Source: Zoogloeaceae bacterium
Lineage (GTDB): Bacteria; Pseudomonadota; Gammaproteobacteria; Burkholderiales; Rhodocyclaceae
Reading direction: 5' to 3'
DNA length: 29,326 bases
Assembly: GCA_031259605.1 (NCBI GenBank)
Contig: JAIRLE010000073.1
Coordinates: 1 to 29,326 of the forward strand
Shown: one piece after another, positions 7,782 through 16,062 of the stretch
How the letters are laid out: the number at the start of each line of letters is the position of its first letter
Numbering within the stretch: the stretch's first letter is position 1
Made by a program: the position numbers and the translations under genes
The notes under the pieces: generated by a model
Databases searched by the model: none
Told to the model about the DNA's origin: nothing
Seen by the model: the letters and a program-made list of their open reading frames with translations, nothing else

Positions 7782-9236
7782 ATGGAACGCTTTTTCCCCG
7801 TTTTTCGCGCCCTGGGGCTGCTGCTGTCCCTGTTTTCGCTTACCCTGGCAATTCCATTGACATCAGCCCATATTTTGCGGGATGGCGCGGAATCGGCCTA
7901 CGACATTGCTTTTTTCGCTACTCTGGGCAGCGGCCTGGCGCTCTGGTGCGTTACCCGGAGATTCAGGCGTGACCTGAACGTGCGCGACGGCTTCCTGCTG
8001 GTGGTGCTGGCCTGGTCGGTGTTGCCGGTATTTGCCGCCATTCCGCTCTATACCCAGCTCGACATCAGTTTCACCCGCGCCTATTTCGAGGCCGTCTCCG
8101 GCCTTACCGCCACCGGCGCGACGACGCTGGCGCAAATCGACAGCCTGCCGCCTTCCATCAATCTCTGGCGGCATCTGACCATCTGGATGGGCGGCATGGG
8201 GCTGATTGTGCTGGCGGTCGCCATTCTTCCCATGCTCGGCATCGGCGGTCGGCAGATGTTCAAGGCCGAAATTCCCAGCCCGATGAAGGACACCAAGCTC
8301 ACGCCCAGAATCGCCCAGACCGCCAAGGGATTGTGGCTGGTGTATGTGGGCGTCACCTCGCTCTGCGCCCTCGCCTATCATCAGGCGGGCATGAGCGCTT
8401 TCGACGCGTTCTGTCACGCTTTTTCCACCATCTCCCTGGGCGGTTTTTCCACGCACGACGCCAATTTTGCCTACTGGAATTCGCCGCAGATCGAAGGTAT
8501 CGCCATTTTCTTCATGCTCATCGCCGGGATGAACTTTTCCACCCATTACATCGCCCTGACCGGACGGGATCCGCGCGCCTATCTGCGCGATCCGGAAATT
8601 CGCTGGTTCATTGGCGTGTTGCTGGCGAGCGTATTGCTGATCACCTTCTATCTCTGGGGTTTTCAAATCTACGACACCAGCACCCATACCCTGCGCTATG
8701 CCGCTTTCAATCTCATTTCCATCGCCACCACCGCCGGATTCGCCAACGCCGATTACAGCCAGTGGCCGTTTTTCGCTCCCCTGTGGATGCTCTTCCTGTG
8801 CAGCTTCGTCTCCTGTTCCGGCTCGACGGGCGGCGGCATCAAGATGATGCGCGCGGTGCTGCTCTACAAACAGGTCTACCGCGAACTGCTGCGCGCCATG
8901 CACCCCCGCGCCGTGCATCCGGTCAAGCTCGGCGGGCATTCGGTGCCGCGGAACATGCTCTTTGCCGTCCTGGCCTTCAGTTTCATCTACATGGTCAGCC
9001 TGGTGACGATCACCCTGGCGCTTTCCTTTTCCGGCCTGGACATCATCACCGCCTTTTCCGCCGCCGTCGCCAGCCTCAACAATACCGGCCCCGGCCTTGG
9101 ACTGGTCGGTCCCGGCGGCAGCTACGCCCCGATGAACGATCCGCAAATCTGGATCTGCACCTTCGCCATGCTGCTGGGACGGCTGGAAATTTTTACCCTG
9201 CTGGTCGTGCTGACGCCCGCATTCTGGAAGAAATAG
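7782..9236 (+). CDS. trkH: Trk potassium transporter membrane subunit TrkH
   Basis: TrkH is the inner-membrane potassium-translocating subunit that works with TrkA. The 484-residue protein has the fourfold M1-P-M2 layout. The four pore loops are recognisable near LTATGATT, STISLGGFST, ISIATTAGF and SLNNTGPGLG, each with the filter glycine. Other family hallmarks are IWMGGMGLIVLAVAILP and SCSGSTGGGIKMMR. The start has a good ribosome site (AGAGGG, 4 bases before ATG). It is co-transcribed with trkA by spacing; the MATE gene starts 7 bases after its stop. Confidence 0.96.
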   Translation: MERFFPVFRALGLLLSLFSLTLAIPLTSAHILRDGAESAYDIAFFATLGSGLALWCVTRRFRRDLNVRDGFLLVVLAWSVLPVFAAIPLYTQLDISFTRAYFEAVSGLTATGATTLAQIDSLPPSINLWRHLTIWMGGMGLIVLAVAILPMLGIGGRQMFKAEIPSPMKDTKLTPRIAQTAKGLWLVYVGVTSLCALAYHQAGMSAFDAFCHAFSTISLGGFSTHDANFAYWNSPQIEGIAIFFMLIAGMNFSTHYIALTGRDPRAYLRDPEIRWFIGVLLASVLLITFYLWGFQIYDTSTHTLRYAAFNLISIATTAGFANADYSQWPFFAPLWMLFLCSFVSCSGSTGGGIKMMRAVLLYKQVYRELLRAMHPRAVHPVKLGGHSVPRNMLFAVLAFSFIYMVSLVTITLALSFSGLDIITAFSAAVASLNNTGPGLGLVGPGGSYAPMNDPQIWICTFAMLLGRLEIFTLLVVLTPAFWKK

Positions 9237-9243
9237 GTTTCGG

Positions 9244-10812
9244 ATGACGGAGAACGGAAGACAGAGCGACCGCCGCACGACCTTTGTACCCGGCGATCCG
9301 CAATCGGAGCCAATCGTGCCCATCATGCCAACAACGCCAAAGCCGCGACAACAGACTACTGAATACAACCCACAAGGCAAGCGCGGCGGCCGCTCCGTCT
9401 TCCGTCCCCTATCCTCTGTCCTCTGTCTTCTGCCCCACGGACGGCGCATCGTTGCCCTGGCGTGGCCGTTTTTCGTCGCGCAGATCGCCAGTATCGGCAT
9501 GACGGTGGTGGATACCCTGATCGTGGGGCGTCATTCCACGACGCACCTTGCGGCGGTAACGGTGGGCGGCAGTCTCTACATCACCCTGATATTGGGAATG
9601 AGCGGCGTGCTGATGGCGCTGGGGCCGATCATCGGCCAGCATTACGGCGCGGGACGCACAGACGACATCGGCGCGGACATCCGCGAAGGCTTCTGGCTGG
9701 CGCTCATGCTTTCCGTCATCGGCATGGGGTTGCTTGCCTTTCCGCGTCTTCTGCTCGCGCCCGCGCGGCTTTCCCCGGAAATCGAAGTCATCGCGGTCGA
9801 CTATCTGCGCTTGCTGGCCTTGTCCCTGCCCGCCCTGCTGGGGTTTCGCGTATTCCAGGCAACCGCCAACGCCCTGGGTTTTCCCGCGCCGCTGATGTAT
9901 ATCGGCCTGCTGGAAACACTGGCGCACGCCATCATCGCCTGGGCGCTGGTGGGCGGACATGGCGGCTTGCCGACTCTGGGCGCGCGCGGGGCGGCGCTGT
10001 CGCAACTCCTGGTCAACTGGCTGAGCCTGTGCGCCGCGCTGTATCTCCTGGCGCGTCATCGACGCTTTCGCCCATTTGCCGTCTTCTCCCGCTTTACCCC
10101 GCCGCACTGGGTAAACCAACGCGCCTTGCTGCGCCTGGGCATACCGATGGGCTGTTCCTACCTCGTCGAAGTCAGCGCCTTCACCCTGATGGCGTTTTTC
10201 ATTGCCCGTCTGGGCGCGGAGGCGGTCAGCGCCTACCGTGTCGCCGGCAACATTTCCGCCATAACCTACATGCTGCCGCTGTCGCTGGCGACGGCAACCG
10301 CCGCCCTCACCGCCCAGGCCATCGGCGCGCGCGACAAGGCGCTGGCCCGGCGCGCCATACGCGCCGGACAGATGGTCGGCGTCCTGGTCGCGCTCATTGT
10401 CGCCGCCCTGCTCTACAGTCTGCGCTTTCCCATCGCCCGGCTCTCGAATCCCGACGCCCAGATCGCCATGATGGCGGCAGGCATGATGGTTTACATTGCC
10501 GCCTACCAGTTTTTCGACGCCATCCAGACCATCGCCGCCTTCGCGCTGCGCGCCTGCAAAATCAGCTTTGTTCCGCTGTGCATACACCTGTGCTGCTTTT
10601 GGGGTCTGGGACTGGGACTGGGCTACTGGCTGGCCTTTTACGCGCCCGAGCCGCAGGGAGCGGCAGGATTCTGGCAGGCGCTCGTCGTCGCCACCATCGC
10701 CGCCGCCTTGTTGCTGGGCAGCCTGCTGGCCATCGTGACGCGGGAATGGAAAACACGCGCCGGAGACGCCCCGTCTTCCGGAGACGCCCCGTCTTCCGCC
10801 GCCGCCCCCTGA
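9244..10812 (+). CDS. MATE family efflux transporter (NorM/MdtK-like)
   Basis: This encodes a 522-residue multidrug/toxic-compound exporter of the MATE family, probably 12 membrane helices driven by Na+ or H+. The family domain begins near residue 66 (GRRIVALAWPFFVAQIASIG) and includes VDTLIVGRHST, LGFPAPLMYIG and the repeat-half junction near LLRLGIPMGCSYLVEVSAF. The first 65 residues are polar, Pro/Arg-rich and not MATE-like. They are encoded by the 9247-9438 element flanked by inverted purine/pyrimidine-rich arms. No ATG, GTG or TTG lies between that element and the domain, so translation must start at 9244, GTG 9316 or ATG 9325. The C-terminus has a perfect 18-base tandem duplication (10762-10797) giving GDAPSS twice. 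Substrate is unknown. Confidence 0.9.
   Translation: MTENGRQSDRRTTFVPGDPQSEPIVPIMPTTPKPRQQTTEYNPQGKRGGRSVFRPLSSVLCLLPHGRRIVALAWPFFVAQIASIGMTVVDTLIVGRHSTTHLAAVTVGGSLYITLILGMSGVLMALGPIIGQHYGAGRTDDIGADIREGFWLALMLSVIGMGLLAFPRLLLAPARLSPEIEVIAVDYLRLLALSLPALLGFRVFQATANALGFPAPLMYIGLLETLAHAIIAWALVGGHGGLPTLGARGAALSQLLVNWLSLCAALYLLARHRRFRPFAVFSRFTPPHWVNQRALLRLGIPMGCSYLVEVSAFTLMAFFIARLGAEAVSAYRVAGNISAITYMLPLSLATATAALTAQAIGARDKALARRAIRAGQMVGVLVALIVAALLYSLRFPIARLSNPDAQIAMMAAGMMVYIAAYQFFDAIQTIAAFALRACKISFVPLCIHLCCFWGLGLGLGYWLAFYAPEPQGAAGFWQALVVATIAAALLLGSLLAIVTREWKTRAGDAPSSGDAPSSAAAP
9247..9438. repeat. Element with inverted purine/pyrimidine-rich arms at the MATE 5' end
   Basis: The left arm at 9247-9267 reads GACGGAGAACGGAAGACAGA. 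The right side (9393-9438) is its pyrimidine-rich counterpart, containing CTCCGTCTTCCGTC and CTCTGTCTTCTG. The arms are imperfect inverted repeats about 190 bases apart. Related purine-rich runs occur at 2213-2236 and 25990-26013, also at gene junctions. The arrangement suggests a small intergenic element that has been read into the MATE gene; mobility is not shown. Confidence 0.5.
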
Positions 10813-11021
10813 CCCGCATACTGTCGTCCCGCGTGCGGACTGCGCAGGATTTTCAAGTGTCGCCATCTTGCTCGCTGTTGCATGGCCGCGCTTTGTCGCC
10901 GCATATCCTTCCAGAAGCGGAATGGTCTTCGCGCACCGGAAGTTTTCCGGCGCGAACACGCTGGCGCGCTTTTGGCGTTGTTTCCGGTATTCGGGCGTGT
11001 ATGCGATATTTGTCATTCCGG
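10813..11021. other. Convergent intergenic gap between the MATE gene and ribD
   Basis: These 209 bases separate two converging genes. No clear terminator was seen. On the minus strand a GTG at 11023-11025, overlapping the ribD stop, opens about 70 codons (beginning MTGMTNIAYTPEYRKQRQ) before running antisense into the MATE gene. I do not recognise it and do not call it a gene. Confidence 0.5.
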
Positions 11022-12200
11022 TCACGCGCTTCTCCTCGTCAGCCGTTCCGGCGCAAAACCGCCGCCTGCCGTGCGAGAAGCGTTATCCATCAGTCCGGCC
11101 TGTCTTTCACCCGCAAAGCGCGCCAAAAGGCGCAAGTCGTTGCCCAAGGGCTTGACGTCATGAAAAGCGAGCCTGGTGCGTGTAGCGAGCGTGGCCGGTT
11201 CAGGCAAGACCATGAGCGGGCGGGCGGCATCGCCCAGGAGGCAGGGCGCGAGGTAGAGCAGCAACTCGTCGGCCAGTCCGGCGGCAATGAATGCGCCGTT
11301 CAGTCTTGCGCCCGCTTCGCCGTGCACTTCATTCATGTCGCGCGCGGCCAGCTCCCGCATGAGCGCCGGCAAATCGATCTGCCCGTTCGCGTCCGGAAGA
11401 CACAACCATTCCGCGCCCTTCTCCAGCAGCGGCGCGGCTCTTGCGCGGTCATCCACGGCGGAGACGACCAGCAGCGGCGCGCCGGAAGCAAAAAGACGCG
11501 CCTGTGGCGAAAGTTCCAGGCGCGGGTCAAGAACGATCTTCACGGGCTGTCGATCCGTTTCCACGTCACGCACGTCCAGATTCGGATCGTCTTCTCTCAC
11601 CGTGCCCATGCCCGTCAAAATGGCGCAGGCGCGCGCGCGCCAGCGATGACCATCCCGCCGCGCCATCGTATTGGTAATCCACTGGCTTTCGCCGTTATTC
11701 AACGCCGTCCGGCCATCCAGACTGGCCGCGATTTTCAGGCGCAGCCAGGGACGACCGCGCGTCATGCGGGCGATGAAGCCGATGTTGAGTTCCCTTGCCG
11801 CCTCTTCCAGCAGACCGGTTTCCACCGCCACGCCCGCCGCCCGCAGCCTTGCCAAGCCGCGCCCGGAAACCCGCGGATCCGGGTCTTCCATCGCCGCCAC
11901 CACCCGGCGCACGCCCGCCGCGATCAAGGCGTCCGCGCAAGGCGGGGTGCGTCCCTGGTGCGAACACGGCTCGAGCGTGACATGGGCGGTCGCGCCTTGC
12001 GCCTTGCCGCCCGCGAGAAGCAGCGCGTGAATTTCGGCGTGCGGCTCGCCCGCGCGTCGATGCCAGCCCTCGCCAACCACCACGTCGTCCTTCGTCAACA
12101 CGCAACCGACGCGCGGATTGGGCGTGGCGGAATACAGGCCGCGTTCCGCCAGACGCAAAGCCTGCGCCATGGCGGCGCGGTCAGCGGCGGAGAAACTCAT
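11022..12200 (-). CDS. ribD: Bifunctional riboflavin biosynthesis deaminase/reductase RibD
   Basis: RibD catalyses two consecutive riboflavin steps: deamination of the diaminopyrimidinone 5-phosphate, then NADPH reduction of the ribose chain. In this 392-residue protein the N-terminal deaminase (1-145) shows the zinc site His54-Ala-Glu56 with Cys79 and Cys88 (PCSHQGRTPPC). The C-terminal reductase begins near RPWLRLKIAASLDG, with EGA-type substrate residues changed to HGEAGARLNGAFI. ATG 12200 is chosen because MSFSAADRAAMAQAL is the usual family start; it overlaps the nrdR end by 20 bases. About 30 residues after LRLLARF (to the stop) extend past the usual family end and look unstructured. 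The operon order glyA-nrdR-ribD is typical of proteobacteria. Confidence 0.95.
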   Translation of the reverse strand: MSFSAADRAAMAQALRLAERGLYSATPNPRVGCVLTKDDVVVGEGWHRRAGEPHAEIHALLLAGGKAQGATAHVTLEPCSHQGRTPPCADALIAAGVRRVVAAMEDPDPRVSGRGLARLRAAGVAVETGLLEEAARELNIGFIARMTRGRPWLRLKIAASLDGRTALNNGESQWITNTMARRDGHRWRARACAILTGMGTVREDDPNLDVRDVETDRQPVKIVLDPRLELSPQARLFASGAPLLVVSAVDDRARAAPLLEKGAEWLCLPDANGQIDLPALMRELAARDMNEVHGEAGARLNGAFIAAGLADELLLYLAPCLLGDAARPLMVLPEPATLATRTRLAFHDVKPLGNDLRLLARFAGERQAGLMDNASRTAGGGFAPERLTRRSA

Positions 12201-12648
12201 CCGGGGAAACTTCACGAATGACGCGCGAAAAGGCGTCGATATCCTCGAAATTACGATATACCGAGGCAAAACGGATATAAGCCACCTTGTCCAGCCGCTT
12301 CAGTTCGCCCATGAGGAATTCGCCCAATTGCTGCGAACTGATTTCCCGCTCGCCCAGAACGCGCAAACGTTCCTCGGTATCCGCGACGGCGCTGTCGACG
12401 GCCTCGGTGGTCACCGGACGCTTGCGCAGCGCCAATTCCAGACTGGCGCGCAACTTTTCGCGCGAGAACGGCTCGCGCGCGCCGTTTCTCTTGACCACCT
12501 GCGGCAACTGCGCCTCGACCCGCTCGTAAGTGGTAAACCGCTTGTCGCAGGCCGTACACCGCCGCCGCCGCCGCACCACATCGCCTTCCTCGTTGAGCCG
12601 CGTGTCGATGACCGCCGTATCCGCCGTGGCGCAAAAAGGGCATTTCAT
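12181..12648 (-). CDS. nrdR: Transcriptional repressor NrdR
   Basis: NrdR is a nucleotide-sensing repressor of ribonucleotide reductase genes. At 155 residues it has the family length. The N-terminal zinc ribbon has Cys3, Cys6, Cys31 and Cys34 with RRRRRCTACDKRFTTYE between and after. The ATP-cone (about 46-136) starts at PQVVKRNGAREPFSREKL. It lies 21 bases after the glyA stop and overlaps ribD. No NrdR box pair was found in the window, and its target genes are not here. Confidence 0.97.
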   Translation of the reverse strand: MKCPFCATADTAVIDTRLNEEGDVVRRRRRCTACDKRFTTYERVEAQLPQVVKRNGAREPFSREKLRASLELALRKRPVTTEAVDSAVADTEERLRVLGEREISSQQLGEFLMGELKRLDKVAYIRFASVYRNFEDIDAFSRVIREVSPDEFLRR

Positions 12649-12669
12649 GACGCGCCCCGCCTTGTCCCG

Positions 12670-13917
12670 CTACGCGCCGTAGACCGGGAACTTCCGGCAA
12701 AGCGCGGCGACATCGGCGTTTACCCGCGCCAGCACGGTTTCATCCCCCGGCGCTTCCAGCACATCGGCAATCAGGTTGGCGACCTTTTCCGCCTCCAGTT
12801 CCTTGAAGCCGCGCGTGGTCATCGCCGGGGAACCGATGCGGATGCCGGAGGTCACGAAAGGCTTTTCCGGATCATGGGGAATGGCGTTCTTGTTGACCGT
12901 GATGCGCACGCGTCCCAATGCCGCCTCGGCGTCCTTGCCGGTAATTTGCCGGGCGCGCAGGTCGAGCAGGAACATGTGCGATTCCGTGCCGCCGGAAACA
13001 ATCCGCAAGCCGCGCTCCCGCAACACCCGCGCCATGACGCGGGCGTTGTTCAGCACCTGTTCCTGCGCCCGTCGAAAGGCAAGGCCAGCCGCCTCCTTGA
13101 AACAAACGGCCTTGGCGGCGATCACGTGCTCCAGCGGCCCGCCCTGCAAACCGGGAAAAACGGCGGAATTGACGGCCTTCTCGTGTTCGGCCTTCATCAA
13201 TATCGCGCCGCCGCGCGGTCCGCGCAGGGTCTTGTGCGTCGTCGTCGTCACCACATCGGCGTGAGGAACGGGATTGGGATAAAACCCCGCCGCGATCAAA
13301 CCCGCGTAATGCGCCATATCCACCCAGAAAATCGCGCCGATTTCCCTGGCGATTTTGGCGAAACGCGTCCAGTCGATGCGCAGCGAATAGGCCGACGCGC
13401 CCGCAATGATGATTTTCGGTTTGTGTTCGCGCGCCAGGGCTTCCATCGCCTCGTAGTCGATGGACTCCTTGGCGTTCAGCCCGTAAGCGACGACGTTGAA
13501 CCATTTGCCGGACATGTTGAGCGGCATGCCGTGCGTCAGATGCCCGCCTTCCGCGAGGCTCATGCCCATGATGGTGTCGCCGGGCCGGGCAAAAGCCATG
13601 AGCACGGCCTGATTGGCCTGTGAGCCGGAATTGGGTTGCACATTGGCGGCGTCCGCGCCAAAGAGGGTCTTGGCGCGGTTGATCGCCAGTTGCTCCACCA
13701 CATCGATATGTTCGCAACCGCCGTAATATCGCTTGCCGGGATAGCCCTCGGCATATTTATTGGTCAGTTGCGACCCCTGCGCCGCCATGACGGCGTGCGA
13801 AACGTAATTTTCAGAGGCAATCAGCTCGATATGCTCTTCCTGGCGGCGATTTTCGGCTTCAATCGCTTTCCATAATTCCGGATCAACCGTTGCCAGCGTG
13901 TCTTTGGCGGAAAACAT
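12670..13917 (-). CDS. glyA: Serine hydroxymethyltransferase
   Basis: GlyA interconverts serine and glycine with tetrahydrofolate, supplying one-carbon units. The 415-residue protein (E. coli 417) is full length. PLP-binding Lys229 sits in VVTTTTHKTLRGPRGG, exactly the E. coli number, and HIELIASENYVS and YAEGYPGKRYYGGCEHID are family blocks. An AGGA stands 9 bases before the ATG. Upstream on the minus strand TAGAAT at about 13953-13958 is a possible -10 box, with no convincing -35. Confidence 0.97.
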   Translation of the reverse strand: MFSAKDTLATVDPELWKAIEAENRRQEEHIELIASENYVSHAVMAAQGSQLTNKYAEGYPGKRYYGGCEHIDVVEQLAINRAKTLFGADAANVQPNSGSQANQAVLMAFARPGDTIMGMSLAEGGHLTHGMPLNMSGKWFNVVAYGLNAKESIDYEAMEALAREHKPKIIIAGASAYSLRIDWTRFAKIAREIGAIFWVDMAHYAGLIAAGFYPNPVPHADVVTTTTHKTLRGPRGGAILMKAEHEKAVNSAVFPGLQGGPLEHVIAAKAVCFKEAAGLAFRRAQEQVLNNARVMARVLRERGLRIVSGGTESHMFLLDLRARQITGKDAEAALGRVRITVNKNAIPHDPEKPFVTSGIRIGSPAMTTRGFKELEAEKVANLIADVLEAPGDETVLARVNADVAALCRKFPVYGA

Positions 13918-13962
13918 GAAAGATGTCCTCAGGGCGTTGGGAAAAGGAGATGGATTCTACAT

Positions 13963-14030
13963 CAGGGGATGGAGGTCAGGAATCGGGAACGCGAAATATC
14001 GCGGAAGATCCCATTTCGCGCCATCCCCAG
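13963..14030. repeat. Nested inverted repeat upstream of glyA
   Basis: The outer arms are CAGGGGATGG (13963-13972) and CCATCCCCAG (14021-14030), with one mismatch. The inner arms are CGCGAAAT (13990-13997) and ATTTCGCG (14013-14020), a perfect 8-base match around a 15-base loop. This could be an operator, a leader hairpin or part of the neighbouring repeat, with which it shares its last four bases. Confidence 0.55.
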
Positions 14031-14139
14031 GGCAGTCGCATGAATGCCCGTTTTTCCCCATCCCGCCAAGCGGGAGAGAGAAAGGCAAGCGATAGCGCGA
14101 ACTGAAAATACGATGGCGGCATTCATGCGTTTGCCCTGG
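14027..14139. repeat. REPIN-like element with 22-base inverted ends
   Basis: Ends at 14027-14048 (beginning CCAGGGCAGTCGCATGAA) and 14118-14139 are inverted copies matching at 20 of 22 positions. They enclose 69 bases that contain a small CCCGCC/GGCGGG-type hairpin around 14061-14074. The size (113 bases) and symmetry fit a REP doublet or a miniature inverted-repeat element. No second copy is visible in the window and no target duplication is clear. Confidence 0.6.
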
Positions 14140-14230
14140 AAAAACGCCTCCAGGAATCAAAACCGTTTTTTAGACGATATACTTGCGGCTTCCTGAATGA
14201 ATCCGCGCCTGCACGAAAACGAAACTTGCC

Positions 14231-15004
14231 ATGAAAGCCGTCATTCTGGCCGGAGGACTGGGAACCCGCATCAGCGAGGAATCCCACCTCAAGCCCAAAC
14301 CCATGATCGAAATCGGCGGAAAACCGATTCTCTGGCACATCCTCAAGATCTATTCCACGCACGGCATCCATGATTTCATCATCTGCCTGGGCTACAAGGG
14401 TTATGTCATCAAGGAATATTTCGCCAATTATTTTCTGCACACTTCCGACGTTACCTTCGATCTGGCCGAGAACCACATGCAGGTGCATGAGCGCCATGCG
14501 GAACCATGGCGCATCACGCTGGTGGATACGGGCGAGAACACCCAGACCGGCGGACGGCTGAAGCGCGTCCGCGGTTATCTGCCGCCGCAAGAAGCGTTCT
14601 GTTTCACCTATGGCGATGGTCTGGGCGACATCGACATTGACGCCAGCGTCCGTTTCCACCGGGAACAGGGGCGGCTGGCGACCATCACGGCCGCCATGCC
14701 GCCGGGCCGCTTTGGCGCCCTGGAAATCGAAGACACGGCCGTGACCCGTTTCAACGAAAAACCGGCGGGCAGCGAAAGCCTCATCAACGCGGGATTTTTC
14801 GTGCTCTCCCCCGCTGTCCTCGACCTGATCGAAAACGAGCAAACGCCCTGGGAGGGCGTACCGCTGGAAACCCTGGCGGCGCGCCGCCAGCTTTCCGTCT
14901 GGCGGCACCATGGCTTCTGGCAACCGATGGATACCCTGCGCGACAAAAGCCATCTGGAGCAACTCTGGCAATCCGGGCGAGCGCCCTGGAAAATCTGGTC
15001 ATGA
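14231..15004 (+). CDS. rfbF: Glucose-1-phosphate cytidylyltransferase
   Basis: RfbF joins CTP and glucose 1-phosphate to make CDP-glucose, the entry to 3,6-dideoxyhexoses. At 257 residues it equals the Salmonella enzyme. The nucleotidyltransferase signature MKAVILAGGLGTRISEES is at the N-terminus with the KPKPMIEIGGKPILWHI block; FTYGDGLGDID gives the metal-binding aspartates. It starts the operon and its stop overlaps the rfbG start as ATGA. No strong ribosome site is seen. Confidence 0.96.
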   Translation: MKAVILAGGLGTRISEESHLKPKPMIEIGGKPILWHILKIYSTHGIHDFIICLGYKGYVIKEYFANYFLHTSDVTFDLAENHMQVHERHAEPWRITLVDTGENTQTGGRLKRVRGYLPPQEAFCFTYGDGLGDIDIDASVRFHREQGRLATITAAMPPGRFGALEIEDTAVTRFNEKPAGSESLINAGFFVLSPAVLDLIENEQTPWEGVPLETLAARRQLSVWRHHGFWQPMDTLRDKSHLEQLWQSGRAPWKIWS

Positions 15005-16062
15005 GCGCGAGCTTCTGGCAAGGAAAGCGCGTTCTCCTCACCGGGCATACCGGCTTCAAGGGCGGCTGGCTCGCGCTCATGCTCGCCCGCCTGGGCGCGA
15101 ACGTCACCGGCTTCGCCCTGCCGCCGCCGACCGACCCTTCGCTTTTCGAACTGGCCCGGATCGGGCGGGACATGCGTTCCATCCTTGCGGATATCCGCGA
15201 TGCCGGAGCCATCCTTTCCGCCATGCGGGAGGCGCGGCCGGAAATCATCCTGCATCTGGCGGCACAACCGTTGGTGCGCCAATCCTATGCCGACCCGGTG
15301 GAGACCTATGCCACCAATGTCATGGGTCTGGTCCATCTTTTCGAGGCCGCGCGGCAGAGCGATTCGGCACGGGTGATCCTCAACGTCACCAGCGACAAGT
15401 GTTATGAAAACCGGGAATGGCCGTGGAGTTACCGGGAAAATGAACCGTTGGGCGGGCATGACCCCTACAGCAGCAGCAAGGCCTGCGCCGAACTCGTCAC
15501 GGCGGCCTACCGCGACGCCTTTTTCCGCGCCGGGAATCCGCATGTGGCCACGGCGCGCGCCGGAAACGTCATCGGCGGCGGCGACTGGGGCAAGGATCGG
15601 CTGATTCCCGACATCCTGCGCGCCGTCGTCTCCGGCGCGCCGCTTCGCCTGCGCAATCCGCAGGCCGTGCGTCCCTGGCAGCATGTGCTGGAGCCACTCT
15701 CCGGCTATCTCCTCTTGGCGGAGAAACTCTACGAAGAGGGAGAGGATTACGCCTGCCCCTGGAATTTCGGCCCGGCGGAGGAGGACGCCCGTCCGGTAAA
15801 ATGGCTCGTGGAACGGCTAGCGCGGGATTGGCAAGGGCGGCTCGCCTGGGAGACCGACCCGCGAGTGCATCCACACGAAGCGCACGCACTCCGGCTGGAC
15901 GCCGCCAAGGCGCGCCTGCAACTGGGCTGGCGGCCCCGCTGGCGGCTGGAGACGGCATTGGCGCGTGTCGTCGACTGGCAACAGGCATGGCTGGCAGGCA
16001 AGGACATGCGGGAATTCACGCTCCGGCAAATCGCCGCCCATGAAGAGGATGTTTCCGCATGA
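15001..16062 (+). CDS. rfbG: CDP-glucose 4,6-dehydratase
   Basis: RfbG converts CDP-glucose to CDP-4-keto-6-deoxyglucose using bound NAD. This 353-residue extended-SDR protein has the dinucleotide loop GHTGFKGGW near the N-terminus. The substrate-side NVTSDKCYEN precedes the catalytic YSSSK of the Tyr-x-x-x-Lys pair, and RAGNVIGGGDWGKDRLIPD is a family block. It is coupled to both neighbours by four-base overlaps. Confidence 0.96.
   Translation: MSASFWQGKRVLLTGHTGFKGGWLALMLARLGANVTGFALPPPTDPSLFELARIGRDMRSILADIRDAGAILSAMREARPEIILHLAAQPLVRQSYADPVETYATNVMGLVHLFEAARQSDSARVILNVTSDKCYENREWPWSYRENEPLGGHDPYSSSKACAELVTAAYRDAFFRAGNPHVATARAGNVIGGGDWGKDRLIPDILRAVVSGAPLRLRNPQAVRPWQHVLEPLSGYLLLAEKLYEEGEDYACPWNFGPAEEDARPVKWLVERLARDWQGRLAWETDPRVHPHEAHALRLDAAKARLQLGWRPRWRLETALARVVDWQQAWLAGKDMREFTLRQIAAHEEDVSA

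Larger units (their letters stand above)
13918..14230. other. Divergent glyA / rfbF intergenic region
   Basis: This 313-base gap holds the promoters of both operons and two inverted-repeat structures, listed separately. For rfbF, TATACT at 14178-14183 is a possible -10 box without a good -35. No gene is supported; short open frames here follow the repeats. Confidence 0.6.

Noticed and set aside
10762..10797. Perfect 18-base tandem duplication at the MATE C-terminus
   Set aside because: Only two units in an unstructured tail; noted in the gene entry but too small to treat as a system.
9409..11025. Long minus-strand frame of 538 codons
   Set aside because: It is mostly antisense to the MATE gene and its composition is Gly/Arg/Gln-rich, typical of shadows in GC-rich DNA.
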